64,000 nt of DNA from Salipiger profundus (lineage in GTDB: Bacteria; Pseudomonadota; Alphaproteobacteria; Rhodobacterales; Rhodobacteraceae). A program made the translations under genes and the position numbers. A model generated the notes under the pieces. That model made no database searches, was not told where the DNA came from, and was given only the letters and a program-made list of their open reading frames with translations. Below, one piece after another: positions 52,735 through 60,769 of the stretch (within the stretch, counting starts at the first letter, position 1; each line of letters starts with the position of its first letter). Location of the stretch: assembly GCF_001969385.1 (NCBI RefSeq), contig NZ_CP014797.1, forward strand, positions 124,001-188,000, read 5' to 3'.

Positions 52735-52761
52735 GCCTGGCCGGGGATGCCCCGGCCGGGC
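52735..52761 (+). terminator. hairpin after the binding-protein gene (attenuator)
   Basis: GGCCGGGG (52739-52746) pairs perfectly with CCCCGGCC (52750-52757) around ATG and extends four more pairs, one of them G-T, out to 52735-52761; TTTC follows. It probably lets some transcripts end, giving more binding protein than transporter. Confidence 0.6.
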
Positions 52762-52828
52762 TTTCACCACCGCGCGTCCGGCCGGGGAGACCGGGACGCG
52801 CCGGCGTCGACCCCAAGGGAGGAAGCGG

Positions 52829-54358
52829 ATGTCTGACGGGCATTTTCTCGAGCTGCGCGGTATTCACAAGCGCTTCGGCGGCGTCCATGCGCTGCGCGGC
52901 GTGGACGTGACCATCGACACGGGCGTGGCCTATCACCTGCTGGGCGAGAACGGCTGCGGCAAGAGCACCTTCATCAAGATCATCTCGGGCGCGCACCCGC
53001 CGAGCGAGGGCGAGATCCTGCTCGACGGCCGGTCGCACGCCGAGCTGTCGCCGATCCAGTCGCTCGAGGCCGGGATCGAGACCGTCTACCAGGACCTGTC
53101 GCTGCTGCCGAACCTCTCGGTCGAGGAAAACGTGGCGCTTGGCGAGCAACTGGTGTCGGGCGGCGGCCGGCTGATGCGGCGGCTGAACCGGGCCCGCCTG
53201 CGCGAGACCGCCCGCGAGGCGATCCGCGGCGTGGGGCTCGACTCGACGCCGTCGCTGCTGGCGACCAGCGTTTCGGACCTGCCGCTGGCGATCCGCCAGC
53301 GCGTCGCCATCGCCCGCGCCATCGCCGCCGACGCGCGTCTCGTCATCATGGACGAGCCCACCACGTCGCTGACCCGCCACGAGGTCGAGGCGCTGATCGA
53401 GCTGGTGGGCCAGCTGCTGGCGCGCGACGTGGCGGTGCTGTTCGTGACCCACAAGCTCGAGGAGTGCTACCGCATCGGCGGGCAGGCCATCGTCTTCCGC
53501 GACGGCCAGTGCATCGCGCAGGGCCCGCTCGAGGACTACTCGCGCGCCGAGCTGTCGCACCTGATGACAGGCCGCGAGCTCGACACCATGCGCTACCGCA
53601 CGGGCGCGCCGATGGCGGGCGAGGTGCTGCGGGTCGAGGGCGCGTCGTCGGGCGCGGCCTTCGAGGACGTCTCCTTCGGCCTCGACCGGGGCGAGGTGCT
53701 GGGCATCACCGGGCTGTCGGATTCGGGCCGCAACGAGGTGGCGCTGGCGCTTGCCGGCCACCAGCCGCTGACCGCCGGACAGATCGCCATCGACGGAGCG
53801 CCGGTGCATCTCGACAGCCCCGGCGCCGCCATCGCGCGCGGCATCGGCTACGTGCCCGAGGACCGGCTTTCCGAGGGGCTGTTCCTGCAGAAATCCATCT
53901 ACCAGAACGAGGTGACGCTGATCCTCGACAAGCTGATGGGCGCCGGCGGCATCGTCGACAAGCGCAAGGGCCGCGAGGCCGCGCGCGAGATTTCCGAGGC
54001 GATGAACCTCAACACCGGCGACATCGACATGCCGGTCTCGGCGCTGTCGGGCGGCAACCAGCAGCGAGTTCTGATCGGCCGCTGGCTGTCGATCGAGCCG
54101 GAACTGCTGGTGCTGCACGGGCCCACGGTGGGCGTCGACGTCGGCTCGAAGGACACGATCTACCGCGCCATACAGGCGATGGCGGAGCGCGGCATCGCGC
54201 TGGTGATCGTCTCGGACGACCTGCCGGAGTTGCTGCAGAACTGCGACCGCATCCTCGTGATGAACAACGGCCGCGTCGTCGACGCGCTCGACGCCGCCAC
54301 CGCCGACGAGGACCGGATCTACCAGTCCATGCTGGGCTCGGAACACGAGGCTGCCTGA
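52829..54358 (+). CDS. ribose-type ABC transporter ATPase (RbsA-like, two domains)
   Basis: The 509-residue protein has two ABC domains. The first has Walker A GENGCGKST, signature region VSDLPLAIRQRVAIARAIA and Walker B LVIMDEPTTSL. The second has the family's altered P-loop (GITGLSDSGRNE), LSGGNQQRVLIGRWLS, and HGPTVGVDVGSKDTIY in place of a standard Walker B. It powers uptake through the two permeases. Its stop overlaps the second permease start (TGATG). Confidence 0.94.
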   Translation: MSDGHFLELRGIHKRFGGVHALRGVDVTIDTGVAYHLLGENGCGKSTFIKIISGAHPPSEGEILLDGRSHAELSPIQSLEAGIETVYQDLSLLPNLSVEENVALGEQLVSGGGRLMRRLNRARLRETAREAIRGVGLDSTPSLLATSVSDLPLAIRQRVAIARAIAADARLVIMDEPTTSLTRHEVEALIELVGQLLARDVAVLFVTHKLEECYRIGGQAIVFRDGQCIAQGPLEDYSRAELSHLMTGRELDTMRYRTGAPMAGEVLRVEGASSGAAFEDVSFGLDRGEVLGITGLSDSGRNEVALALAGHQPLTAGQIAIDGAPVHLDSPGAAIARGIGYVPEDRLSEGLFLQKSIYQNEVTLILDKLMGAGGIVDKRKGREAAREISEAMNLNTGDIDMPVSALSGGNQQRVLIGRWLSIEPELLVLHGPTVGVDVGSKDTIYRAIQAMAERGIALVIVSDDLPELLQNCDRILVMNNGRVVDALDAATADEDRIYQSMLGSEHEAA

Positions 54359-55416
54359 TGACCATGGTGCAAGAGATGACAGACCAAACCGCCCCGAAGC
54401 GCGGCGCCACGCAGCGCCCCGGCCTCGGCGAGATCGTCCGCCGCCGCCCCGAGATCGTGACGCTGACGATCCTCGTGGTGATCTGCGTCGCGGTGGCGAT
54501 CATCAACCCCAACTTCCTGCAGCCGGGCTCGCTCATCGACATGGGCCGGGCGAGCGTGGTGACCGGGCTCTTCGCGCTCGGGGTGTTCGCCATCCTCGCG
54601 GCGGGGGGCATCGACGTGTCGTTCACCGCCATCGCGGCGCTGACCATGTATTCGCTGACCTCCTTCGTCATCGGGGTCGCGCCGGGCATGCCGATGGGCG
54701 CGATCATCGCCATCGCCGTGGTCGCGGGCGCGCTGCTCGGCGCGGTGAACGGCCTGCTGGTGCACGGGCTGCGGGTGCCCTCGCTGATCGTGACCATCGG
54801 CACGCAATACCTGTTCCGGGGCATCCTGCTGGCCTTCGTCGGCACCGTCTGGCTGATGGAGCTGCCGCCGCAGATGACCGCCTTCGGCAAGGCCGCGCTG
54901 TTCCAGTTCGAGGGCATGAACGGCGTGACCGTCGACCTGCCGGCCTACTTCCTGATCTTTCCCGCCGTGGTGGCGCTGGCGTGGTTCCTCTTCGACCGCA
55001 CGCTGATGGGCCGGGCGATCTTCGCCACCGGCGGCAACCCCGAGGTGGCGGCGCGGCTCGGCTACGGCCAGCGCATCGTGCACGTCTTCGTCTTCGGCTT
55101 CGCCGGGGCGCTCGCCGGGCTCGCGGGCATCATCCACGTCAGCGCGACGCGCATGGCCAACCCCTTCGACCTCGTCGGCATGGAAATCGAGGTGATCGCC
55201 GCGGTCGTCCTCGGCGGCGCGCGGATCACCGGTGGCACCGGCTCGGTGCTGGGCACGGTGGCCGGCGTGCTGCTGATCACGGTGGTCAACAACACGCTGG
55301 TGCTGGTGGGCATTCCCAGCACCTGGCAGCGCGTCGTGGTCGGCGCCTTCATCCTTCTTGCCGCGGCCTTCTTCGTGCGCCGCGCTCCGAAACCGCAGAA
55401 AAGAAAGGCAGAGTGA
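54358..55416 (+). CDS. ribose-type ABC transporter permease (RbsC-like), second of two
   Basis: The 352-residue permease has a polar N-terminal tail and 8-10 helices. It has family patterns GVFAILAAGGIDVSFTAIAALTMY, GLRVPSLIVTIGTQYLFRGILLAF and GGARITGGTGSVLGTVAGVLLITVVNNTLVLVGI. It partners the 50663 permease. The TGATG overlap with the ATPase gene sets the start at 54358; the longer frame upstream is noise. The dihydroxyacetone-kinase-like gene begins 5 bp after its stop. Confidence 0.93.
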   Translation: MTMVQEMTDQTAPKRGATQRPGLGEIVRRRPEIVTLTILVVICVAVAIINPNFLQPGSLIDMGRASVVTGLFALGVFAILAAGGIDVSFTAIAALTMYSLTSFVIGVAPGMPMGAIIAIAVVAGALLGAVNGLLVHGLRVPSLIVTIGTQYLFRGILLAFVGTVWLMELPPQMTAFGKAALFQFEGMNGVTVDLPAYFLIFPAVVALAWFLFDRTLMGRAIFATGGNPEVAARLGYGQRIVHVFVFGFAGALAGLAGIIHVSATRMANPFDLVGMEIEVIAAVVLGGARITGGTGSVLGTVAGVLLITVVNNTLVLVGIPSTWQRVVVGAFILLAAAFFVRRAPKPQKRKAE

Positions 55417-55421
55417 TCGCC

Positions 55422-56423
55422 ATGAAGAAGTTTCTCAACAAGCCCGAAACCTTTGTCGAGGAAATGCTCGAGGGCATCTACGCCGCCCACCCCGAGGTCA
55501 CCCACGCCGGCGACGATCCGCACTGCTTCGTGACCGCCAACCCGGTGCCCGGCAAGGTCGGCATCGTCACCGGCGGTGGCTCGGGCCACCTGCCGCTGTT
55601 CCTCGGCTACGTCGGCGAGGGGATGCTCGACGGGGCAGGGGTCGGCGGGGTGTTCCAGTCGCCCAGCTCGGACCAGATTCTGCAGGTCACCAGGCATGTC
55701 GACCAGGGCGCGGGCGTGCTCTACCTCTACGGCAACTACAGCGGCGACCTGATGAACTTCGACATGGCCGGCGAACTGGCCGAGCTCGAGGACATCGAGA
55801 CCGCCACCGTCGTGGGCAACGACGATGTCGCCTCGTCGAAACCGGGCGAAGAGCACAAGCGCCGGGGCGTGGCGGGGATCGTCTTCCTCTACAAGGTCGC
55901 GGGCGCGGCGGCGGCCGAGATGAAGCCGCTTTCCGAGGTCGTGCGCCTGACCGAGAAGGCCCGGGCGCGGACCCGGACCATGGGGGTCGCGCTCACGCCC
56001 TGCATCGTTCCCGAGGTCGGCAAGCCGGGCTTCGAGATCGGCGAGAACGAGATGGAAATCGGCATGGGCATCCACGGCGAGCCCGGCATCACCCGCAAGG
56101 CGCTGGAGCCCGCGGACGCGGTGGTCGACGAGATGATGGCGCGCATCTTCGCCGAGCAGGACTATGCCCCCGGCGACGAGGTGGCGATCCTGGTCAACGG
56201 GCTTGGCGGCACGCCGATGGAAGAGCTCTACATCTTCTACCGCCGGCTCGCGCAGCTCTTTGCCGAGAAGCAGGTCAGCGTGGCGCAGGTCTGGGTGGGC
56301 GAGTTCGCCACCTCGATGGAGATGGCCGGGGCGTCGATCTCGGTGCTGCATCTCGACGACGAGCTGAAGCCGCTGGTCGCACGCGGTGCCAACACGCCGT
56401 TCTTCAAGCATATCGCGGCATGA
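55422..56423 (+). CDS. dhaK: dihydroxyacetone kinase-like subunit DhaK with altered substrate loop
   Basis: The 333-residue protein aligns residue for residue with E. coli DhaK at the active site. His218 (MGIHGEPG), which binds the ketose covalently, and Asp109 (NYSGDLMNF) are present, as is His56 in GGGSGH. Position 104 is Gly where E. coli has Lys, and positions 57-60 read LPLF instead of EPLH. These changes suggest a substrate other than dihydroxyacetone, for example a four-carbon ketose. DhaL is encoded next. No phosphotransferase DhaM is present, so ATP is the likely donor. Confidence 0.9.
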   Translation: MKKFLNKPETFVEEMLEGIYAAHPEVTHAGDDPHCFVTANPVPGKVGIVTGGGSGHLPLFLGYVGEGMLDGAGVGGVFQSPSSDQILQVTRHVDQGAGVLYLYGNYSGDLMNFDMAGELAELEDIETATVVGNDDVASSKPGEEHKRRGVAGIVFLYKVAGAAAAEMKPLSEVVRLTEKARARTRTMGVALTPCIVPEVGKPGFEIGENEMEIGMGIHGEPGITRKALEPADAVVDEMMARIFAEQDYAPGDEVAILVNGLGGTPMEELYIFYRRLAQLFAEKQVSVAQVWVGEFATSMEMAGASISVLHLDDELKPLVARGANTPFFKHIAA

Positions 56424-56432
56424 GGGGGACCG

Positions 56433-57080
56433 ATGACGGACGTTGACGCAAGCGCGCTGCCGGAGCTGTTCGGGCGCTACGCCGAACGGTTCGCGGCCGA
56501 GAAACAGGCGCTGATCGAGCTTGACGGCAAGGTCGGCGACAGCGACCTCGGGCTCACCATGGCCAAGGGCTTTGCCGCCGCCGACGCGGCACTGGCCGAG
56601 GCCGCGCCCGACAGCCTGTCTGCCGGCATGAAGACCGCCGGGGCGGCGATCGCCAAGGCCGCGCCATCGACCATGGGCACGCTCATGGCGACCGGCTTCC
56701 TGCGCGGCTCGAAGGCGCTCGAGGCGGCATCGGTGCTCGATGCGCCGGCGCTGGCCGCCTTCTGGGGCGCGTTCCGGGACGGCATCGCGCAGCGGGGCAA
56801 GGCGCAGCTCGGCGACAAGACCGTGCTCGACGTGCTGCACCCGGTGGCCGAGACCCTTGCCGCGCAGGCCGAGGCCGGGGCCACGCCCGCCGCCGCCGCA
56901 CGGGCTGCCACCGAAACCGCACGCGCGGCGCTGGAGGCGACCCGGGACATGGTCGCCCAGCACGGCAAGGCCGCGGCCTTCGGAGACAAGTCGAAGGGGT
57001 TGCAGGATGCGGGCAGCACCGTAGCCTGCATCCTGATCGAAGAGACGAGCGCGTTCCTGACCGCGCGGGAGGACACATGA
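56433..57080 (+). CDS. dhaL: dihydroxyacetone kinase-like nucleotide subunit DhaL
   Basis: The 215-residue helical-barrel protein binds ATP-magnesium for DhaK. The three metal aspartates are kept in ELDGKVGDSDLG; the usual GDGDHG reads GDSDLG. Other family parts are APSTMGTLMATGFLRG, DKTVLDVLHPVAETLA and AFGDKSKGLQDAGST. It begins 9 bp after dhaK and its stop overlaps the next start (ATGA). Confidence 0.9.
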   Translation: MTDVDASALPELFGRYAERFAAEKQALIELDGKVGDSDLGLTMAKGFAAADAALAEAAPDSLSAGMKTAGAAIAKAAPSTMGTLMATGFLRGSKALEAASVLDAPALAAFWGAFRDGIAQRGKAQLGDKTVLDVLHPVAETLAAQAEAGATPAAAARAATETARAALEATRDMVAQHGKAAAFGDKSKGLQDAGSTVACILIEETSAFLTAREDT

Positions 57081-58117
57081 GATACAATACGCTCGGCCGC
57101 AGCGGCCTCAAGGTTTCGGCCATCGCCATGGGCACCTTCACCTTCGGGGGAGAGGGCAACTTCGCGATGGTCGGCAATCAGGGCGTCGACGAGGCGCGGT
57201 CGCTGTTCGACTGCGCGCTCGACCACGGCGTCAACCTGATCGACACCGCCAACATGTATTCCACCGGCACCGCCGAGGAGATCGTCGGCGAGGCGCTGGC
57301 GGGCCGGCGCGACCGGGTGCTGATCTCGTCCAAGGCGCGGATGGCGATCGGTGACGGTCCCAACGACGAGGGCGCCAGCCGCTGGCACCTGATCCGCGAG
57401 TGCGAGCGCAGCCTGAAGCGGCTGCGCACCGATCACATCGACATCTACCACATCCACGAGTGGGACGGTCAGACCCCGGTCGAGGAAACCATGGAGGCGC
57501 TGCACACGCTCCAGCAGCAGGGCAAGATCCGCTACGCGGGCTGCTCGAACTACACCGCGTGGCAGCTGATGAAATCGCTCATGGCGTCGGAAAAGCCGGG
57601 CCGGGCGCGTTTCGTGACGCAGCAGATCCACTACACGCTCGAGGCGCGCGAGGCGGAATACGAGCTGCTGCCGGCCTCGGTCGACCAGGGTGTCGGGGTG
57701 ACGGTCTGGAGCCCGCTCGCCGCCGGGCTCCTGTCGGGCAAGCACACCCGCGACACGCCGGTCGCCCCCGACAGCCGGCAGGCGCGCGGCTGGACCGAGC
57801 CGCCGATCCGCGACCAGGAGCGGCTCTGGCGCATCGTCGACGTGCTGAACGACATCGCCGCCGTGCATGAGGTCGAGGCGGCGCAGATCGCGCTGGCGTG
57901 GCTGCTGACGCGGCCGGCAGTGGCCTCGCTGGTGGTCGGCGGCAGCTCGGTGGCGCAGTTCGAACGCAACTTCCGCGCGCTCGACGTGGTGCTGTCCGAG
58001 GCCGAGCTGCAACGGCTCGACGAGGTCAGCCGCCCGCCGCTGATCTACCCGCTCTGGCACCAGGCGCAATTCGCCAGCCCGCGCTACGGCGCCGCCGACG
58101 GCATCCTGGGAAGCTGA
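57077..58117 (+). CDS. aldo/keto reductase
   Basis: This 346-residue NADPH-type reductase has YNTLGRSGLKVSAIAMGTFTFGG, the catalytic tetrad Asp (LIDTANMY), Tyr in NMYSTG, Lys (LISSKARM) and His (IYHIHEWD), and the cofactor-binding VVGGSS. It overlaps dhaL by 4 bp. It could interconvert the transported polyol/aldose and the ketose that DhaKL phosphorylates, or recycle an aldehyde product. The substrate is unknown. Confidence 0.91.
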   Translation: MRYNTLGRSGLKVSAIAMGTFTFGGEGNFAMVGNQGVDEARSLFDCALDHGVNLIDTANMYSTGTAEEIVGEALAGRRDRVLISSKARMAIGDGPNDEGASRWHLIRECERSLKRLRTDHIDIYHIHEWDGQTPVEETMEALHTLQQQGKIRYAGCSNYTAWQLMKSLMASEKPGRARFVTQQIHYTLEAREAEYELLPASVDQGVGVTVWSPLAAGLLSGKHTRDTPVAPDSRQARGWTEPPIRDQERLWRIVDVLNDIAAVHEVEAAQIALAWLLTRPAVASLVVGGSSVAQFERNFRALDVVLSEAELQRLDEVSRPPLIYPLWHQAQFASPRYGAADGILGS

Positions 58118-58193
58118 CCGCACAGGGCAAGGGCGCCGTGCGCCCCGGTCGCGCGGCCGGGGCAGCGGGCGCCCACGACCCGGTGACCGAAGA

Positions 58194-58225
58194 GGGCCGG
58201 GGCGGTCGGAGCCGGCGCCCGGCCC
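58194..58225. terminator. possible terminator between converging operons
   Basis: GGGCCGGG (58194-58201) can pair with CCCGGCCC (58218-58225) over a 16-base loop, followed by CTTC. The gap between the aldo/keto reductase and the ABC exporter gene holds no gene. Confidence 0.35.
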
Positions 58226-58286
58226 CTTCATCCTCGCGCTCCGCGGGCCTTTGGCGTCACCGCGCCCGGGGGTGCAGTGGGGGGCC

Positions 58287-59987
58287 TCAGTCCAGCAGCC
58301 GGAAATACGCCTCCTGCCGTGCGACGAGATCGTCGTGGCTGCCGGTCTCGACGATACGCCCGCCGTCCATCACCACGATGCGGTCGGCATGGCGGATGGT
58401 CTCGAGCCGGTGGGCGATGATCAGCGTGGTGCGCCCGACGGCGAGCCGGGCCAGCGCCGCCTGGACCTCGCGCTCGGTGGAGCGGTCGAGCGCCGAGGTG
58501 GCCTCGTCCAGCAGCAGGATCGGCGGGTTGCGCAGGAACACGCGCGCGATGGCCACGCGCTGGCGCTGCCCGCCCGAGAGCATCACGCCGCGCTCGCCCA
58601 CCACCGTGTCCAGACCGTCGGGAAGGCTGTCGATCAGCGCGCCGAGCTGGGCGTTGCGCACCGCTTCGAGGATGTCCTCCTCGGTCGCGCCGAGCTGCCC
58701 GTAGGCGATGTTCTCGCGCAGGGTGCCGGCAAAGAGGAAGACCTCCTGCGACACCAGACCGACCTGCCGTCGCAGGCTTTCGAGCGTCATGGAGGCCAGG
58801 GGCACCCCGTCGATGCGGATCTCGCCTGCGGTGGGCTCGTAGAAGCGCGGCACCAGTGCCATCACGGTGGACTTGCCGGCGCCCGAGGGCCCGACCAGCG
58901 CCACAGTCTCGCCGGGCCGCACGGTCAGGCTCACGCCGTGCAGCACCCCGCGCGCGCCGTCATAGGTGAAGGCCACGTCGTCGAAGACGATCTCGCCATG
59001 CAGCGCCGGGGCTTCGGTCGCGTCCGGAGCATCGGCGATGTCCGGGGTTTCGGCCAGCAGTTCGAGATAGCGGCGGAAACCGGCGATGCCGCGGGGGTAG
59101 AGCTCGATGACCGCCGCGATCTTTTCCAGCGGGCGGAAGAACACGCCCACCAGCAGCAGGAAGCCCACGTAGTCGCCGGTGCTCATCGAGCCCTCGAAGA
59201 CGAAGCCTGCGCCGGCCACCATCACCACCACCTGCACCAGCCGCATGCCGGAATACTGCAGCGCGCTCAGCACCGCCATGATGCGGTAGGCCTCGAGCTT
59301 GGTGGTGCGGTAGCGGGCGTTGTCCTCGGCGAAAAGCGCGCGCTCATGCGCCTCGTTGGTAAAGGCCTGCACCACGCGGATGCCACCGATGCTTTCCTCG
59401 AGCCGCACGTTGAAGGCGCCGACGCGGGCATAGATCGCCCGCCAAGTCCGGGTCATCCGCCCGCCGTAGACGAATAGCAGCCAGCCCATCGCCGGCACGA
59501 TCACCAGCGTCATCAGCGCCAGCGGCGGATGCAGCCAGAGCATCAGCGCGAAGGCCCCGGCAAAGGTCATGATGGCGATGAACAGGTCCTCGGGGCCATG
59601 ATGGGCGACCTCGCCGATTTCCTCGAGGTCGCGGGTCACCCGGGCCACGAGCTTGCCGGTCTCGGCCCTGTCGAACCAGCCCCAGCCCAGCCGGGTGAGA
59701 TGGCCGAAGGCGCGTTCGCGCATCTCGGTCTCGATGTTGATGCCCAGCATGTGGCCCCAGTAGGTCACCACCAGCATGAGCCCGGCGTTGATGACGTAGA
59801 CGCAGACCAGCGCCACCGAGGCGAGCACGATCAGCCCCCAGTCGCCGCCCGGCAGCAGGTGGTCGATGAAGCCCGCGATGGCGAGCGGAAAGGCGAGCTC
59901 GAGCAGGCCCGACAGCACGGCGGAGCCGAAGTCGAGCCAGAAGAGCCGCATGTGCGGGCGGTAGTAGTCGAAGAACTGTCGAAGCAT
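58287..59987 (-). CDS. exporter-fold ABC transporter (ATPase fused to membrane domain)
   Basis: The 566-residue half-transporter has six membrane helices (about residues 15-310) and a C-terminal ABC domain with Walker A GPSGAGKST, signature LSGGQRQRVAIARV, Walker B ILLLDEATSALD and H-loop IIAHRLET. It would work as a homodimer. It sits at the end of the siderophore operon, 8 bp after fhuC. It may export a siderophore or act like the IrtAB/YbtPQ importers that have this fold. The longer frame ahead of 59987 overlaps fhuC and is not used. Confidence 0.92.
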   Translation of the reverse strand: MLRQFFDYYRPHMRLFWLDFGSAVLSGLLELAFPLAIAGFIDHLLPGGDWGLIVLASVALVCVYVINAGLMLVVTYWGHMLGINIETEMRERAFGHLTRLGWGWFDRAETGKLVARVTRDLEEIGEVAHHGPEDLFIAIMTFAGAFALMLWLHPPLALMTLVIVPAMGWLLFVYGGRMTRTWRAIYARVGAFNVRLEESIGGIRVVQAFTNEAHERALFAEDNARYRTTKLEAYRIMAVLSALQYSGMRLVQVVVMVAGAGFVFEGSMSTGDYVGFLLLVGVFFRPLEKIAAVIELYPRGIAGFRRYLELLAETPDIADAPDATEAPALHGEIVFDDVAFTYDGARGVLHGVSLTVRPGETVALVGPSGAGKSTVMALVPRFYEPTAGEIRIDGVPLASMTLESLRRQVGLVSQEVFLFAGTLRENIAYGQLGATEEDILEAVRNAQLGALIDSLPDGLDTVVGERGVMLSGGQRQRVAIARVFLRNPPILLLDEATSALDRSTEREVQAALARLAVGRTTLIIAHRLETIRHADRIVVMDGGRIVETGSHDDLVARQEAYFRLLD

Positions 59988-59995
59988 GCAGGACC

Positions 59996-60769
59996 TTAAA
60001 CGGGGTGGGCGACGGGCGCGCCGTCTGAGCGGGTCATGACCTCCATGCGCGCACCGTAGATGGTCTCGAGCCGTGAGGGGGTCATGAGTTCGGCGGGGGA
60101 GCCTTGGAACACCAGCCGGCCGGACTTGAGCGCGACGACATGGTCGCAATAGCGCGCCGCCATGTTGAGGTCGTGCAGCACCGCGACCACCGAGCGCGCG
60201 CGCAGGCGGCTGAGGGTGTGAACCAGCGTCAGCACCTCGACCTGATGCGCGATGTCGAGCGCCGAGATCGGCTCGTCGAGCAGCAGCGTCCCGGCCTCCT
60301 GCGCGATCAGCATGGCAAGCCACGCCCGCTGCGCCTCGCCGCCCGACAGCGTGTCGACGCGGCGCCCGGCAAGGCTTTCGAGACCGCAGGCGGAGAGGGC
60401 GGCCTCGGTGGCGGCGCGATCCTCGGGGCCGGGGCGCCCGAGCGCGCCGTGCCAGGGGTAGCGTCCGAGCGCGGCGAGCTCGCGCACGGTCAGCCCCTCG
60501 GCCACCGGCGGATGCTGCGGCAGGTAGGCGAGCCTGCGCGCGAGCTGCCGCGCCGGCCAGTCCTGCAGTGGCGTATCGGCAAAGGTGATCTGCCCGCGCG
60601 CGGGGCGGCTCTGCCGCGAGAGCAGCTTGAGCAGTGTCGATTTTCCCGAGCCGTTGTGCCCGATCAGCCCGATCACCTTGCCACGCGGCAGGGTCAGGTT
60701 CAGCCCGTGCAGCAGGGTGCGGCCGGGCACCGAGACGGTGACATCGGAAAGGGTATAGAGCGCGGTCAT
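59996..60769 (-). CDS. fhuC: iron(III)-hydroxamate ABC transporter ATPase FhuC
   Basis: The 257-residue ATPase is of the FepC/FhuC group: Walker A GHNGSGKST, YLPQHPPVAEGLTVRELAALGRYPWHGALGR, signature LSGGEAQRAWLAMLIAQ, Walker B LLLDEPISALD and VLHDLNMAARYCD. It energises FhuB. It overlaps fhuB by ATGA. Confidence 0.93.
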   Translation of the reverse strand: MTALYTLSDVTVSVPGRTLLHGLNLTLPRGKVIGLIGHNGSGKSTLLKLLSRQSRPARGQITFADTPLQDWPARQLARRLAYLPQHPPVAEGLTVRELAALGRYPWHGALGRPGPEDRAATEAALSACGLESLAGRRVDTLSGGEAQRAWLAMLIAQEAGTLLLDEPISALDIAHQVEVLTLVHTLSRLRARSVVAVLHDLNMAARYCDHVVALKSGRLVFQGSPAELMTPSRLETIYGARMEVMTRSDGAPVAHPV

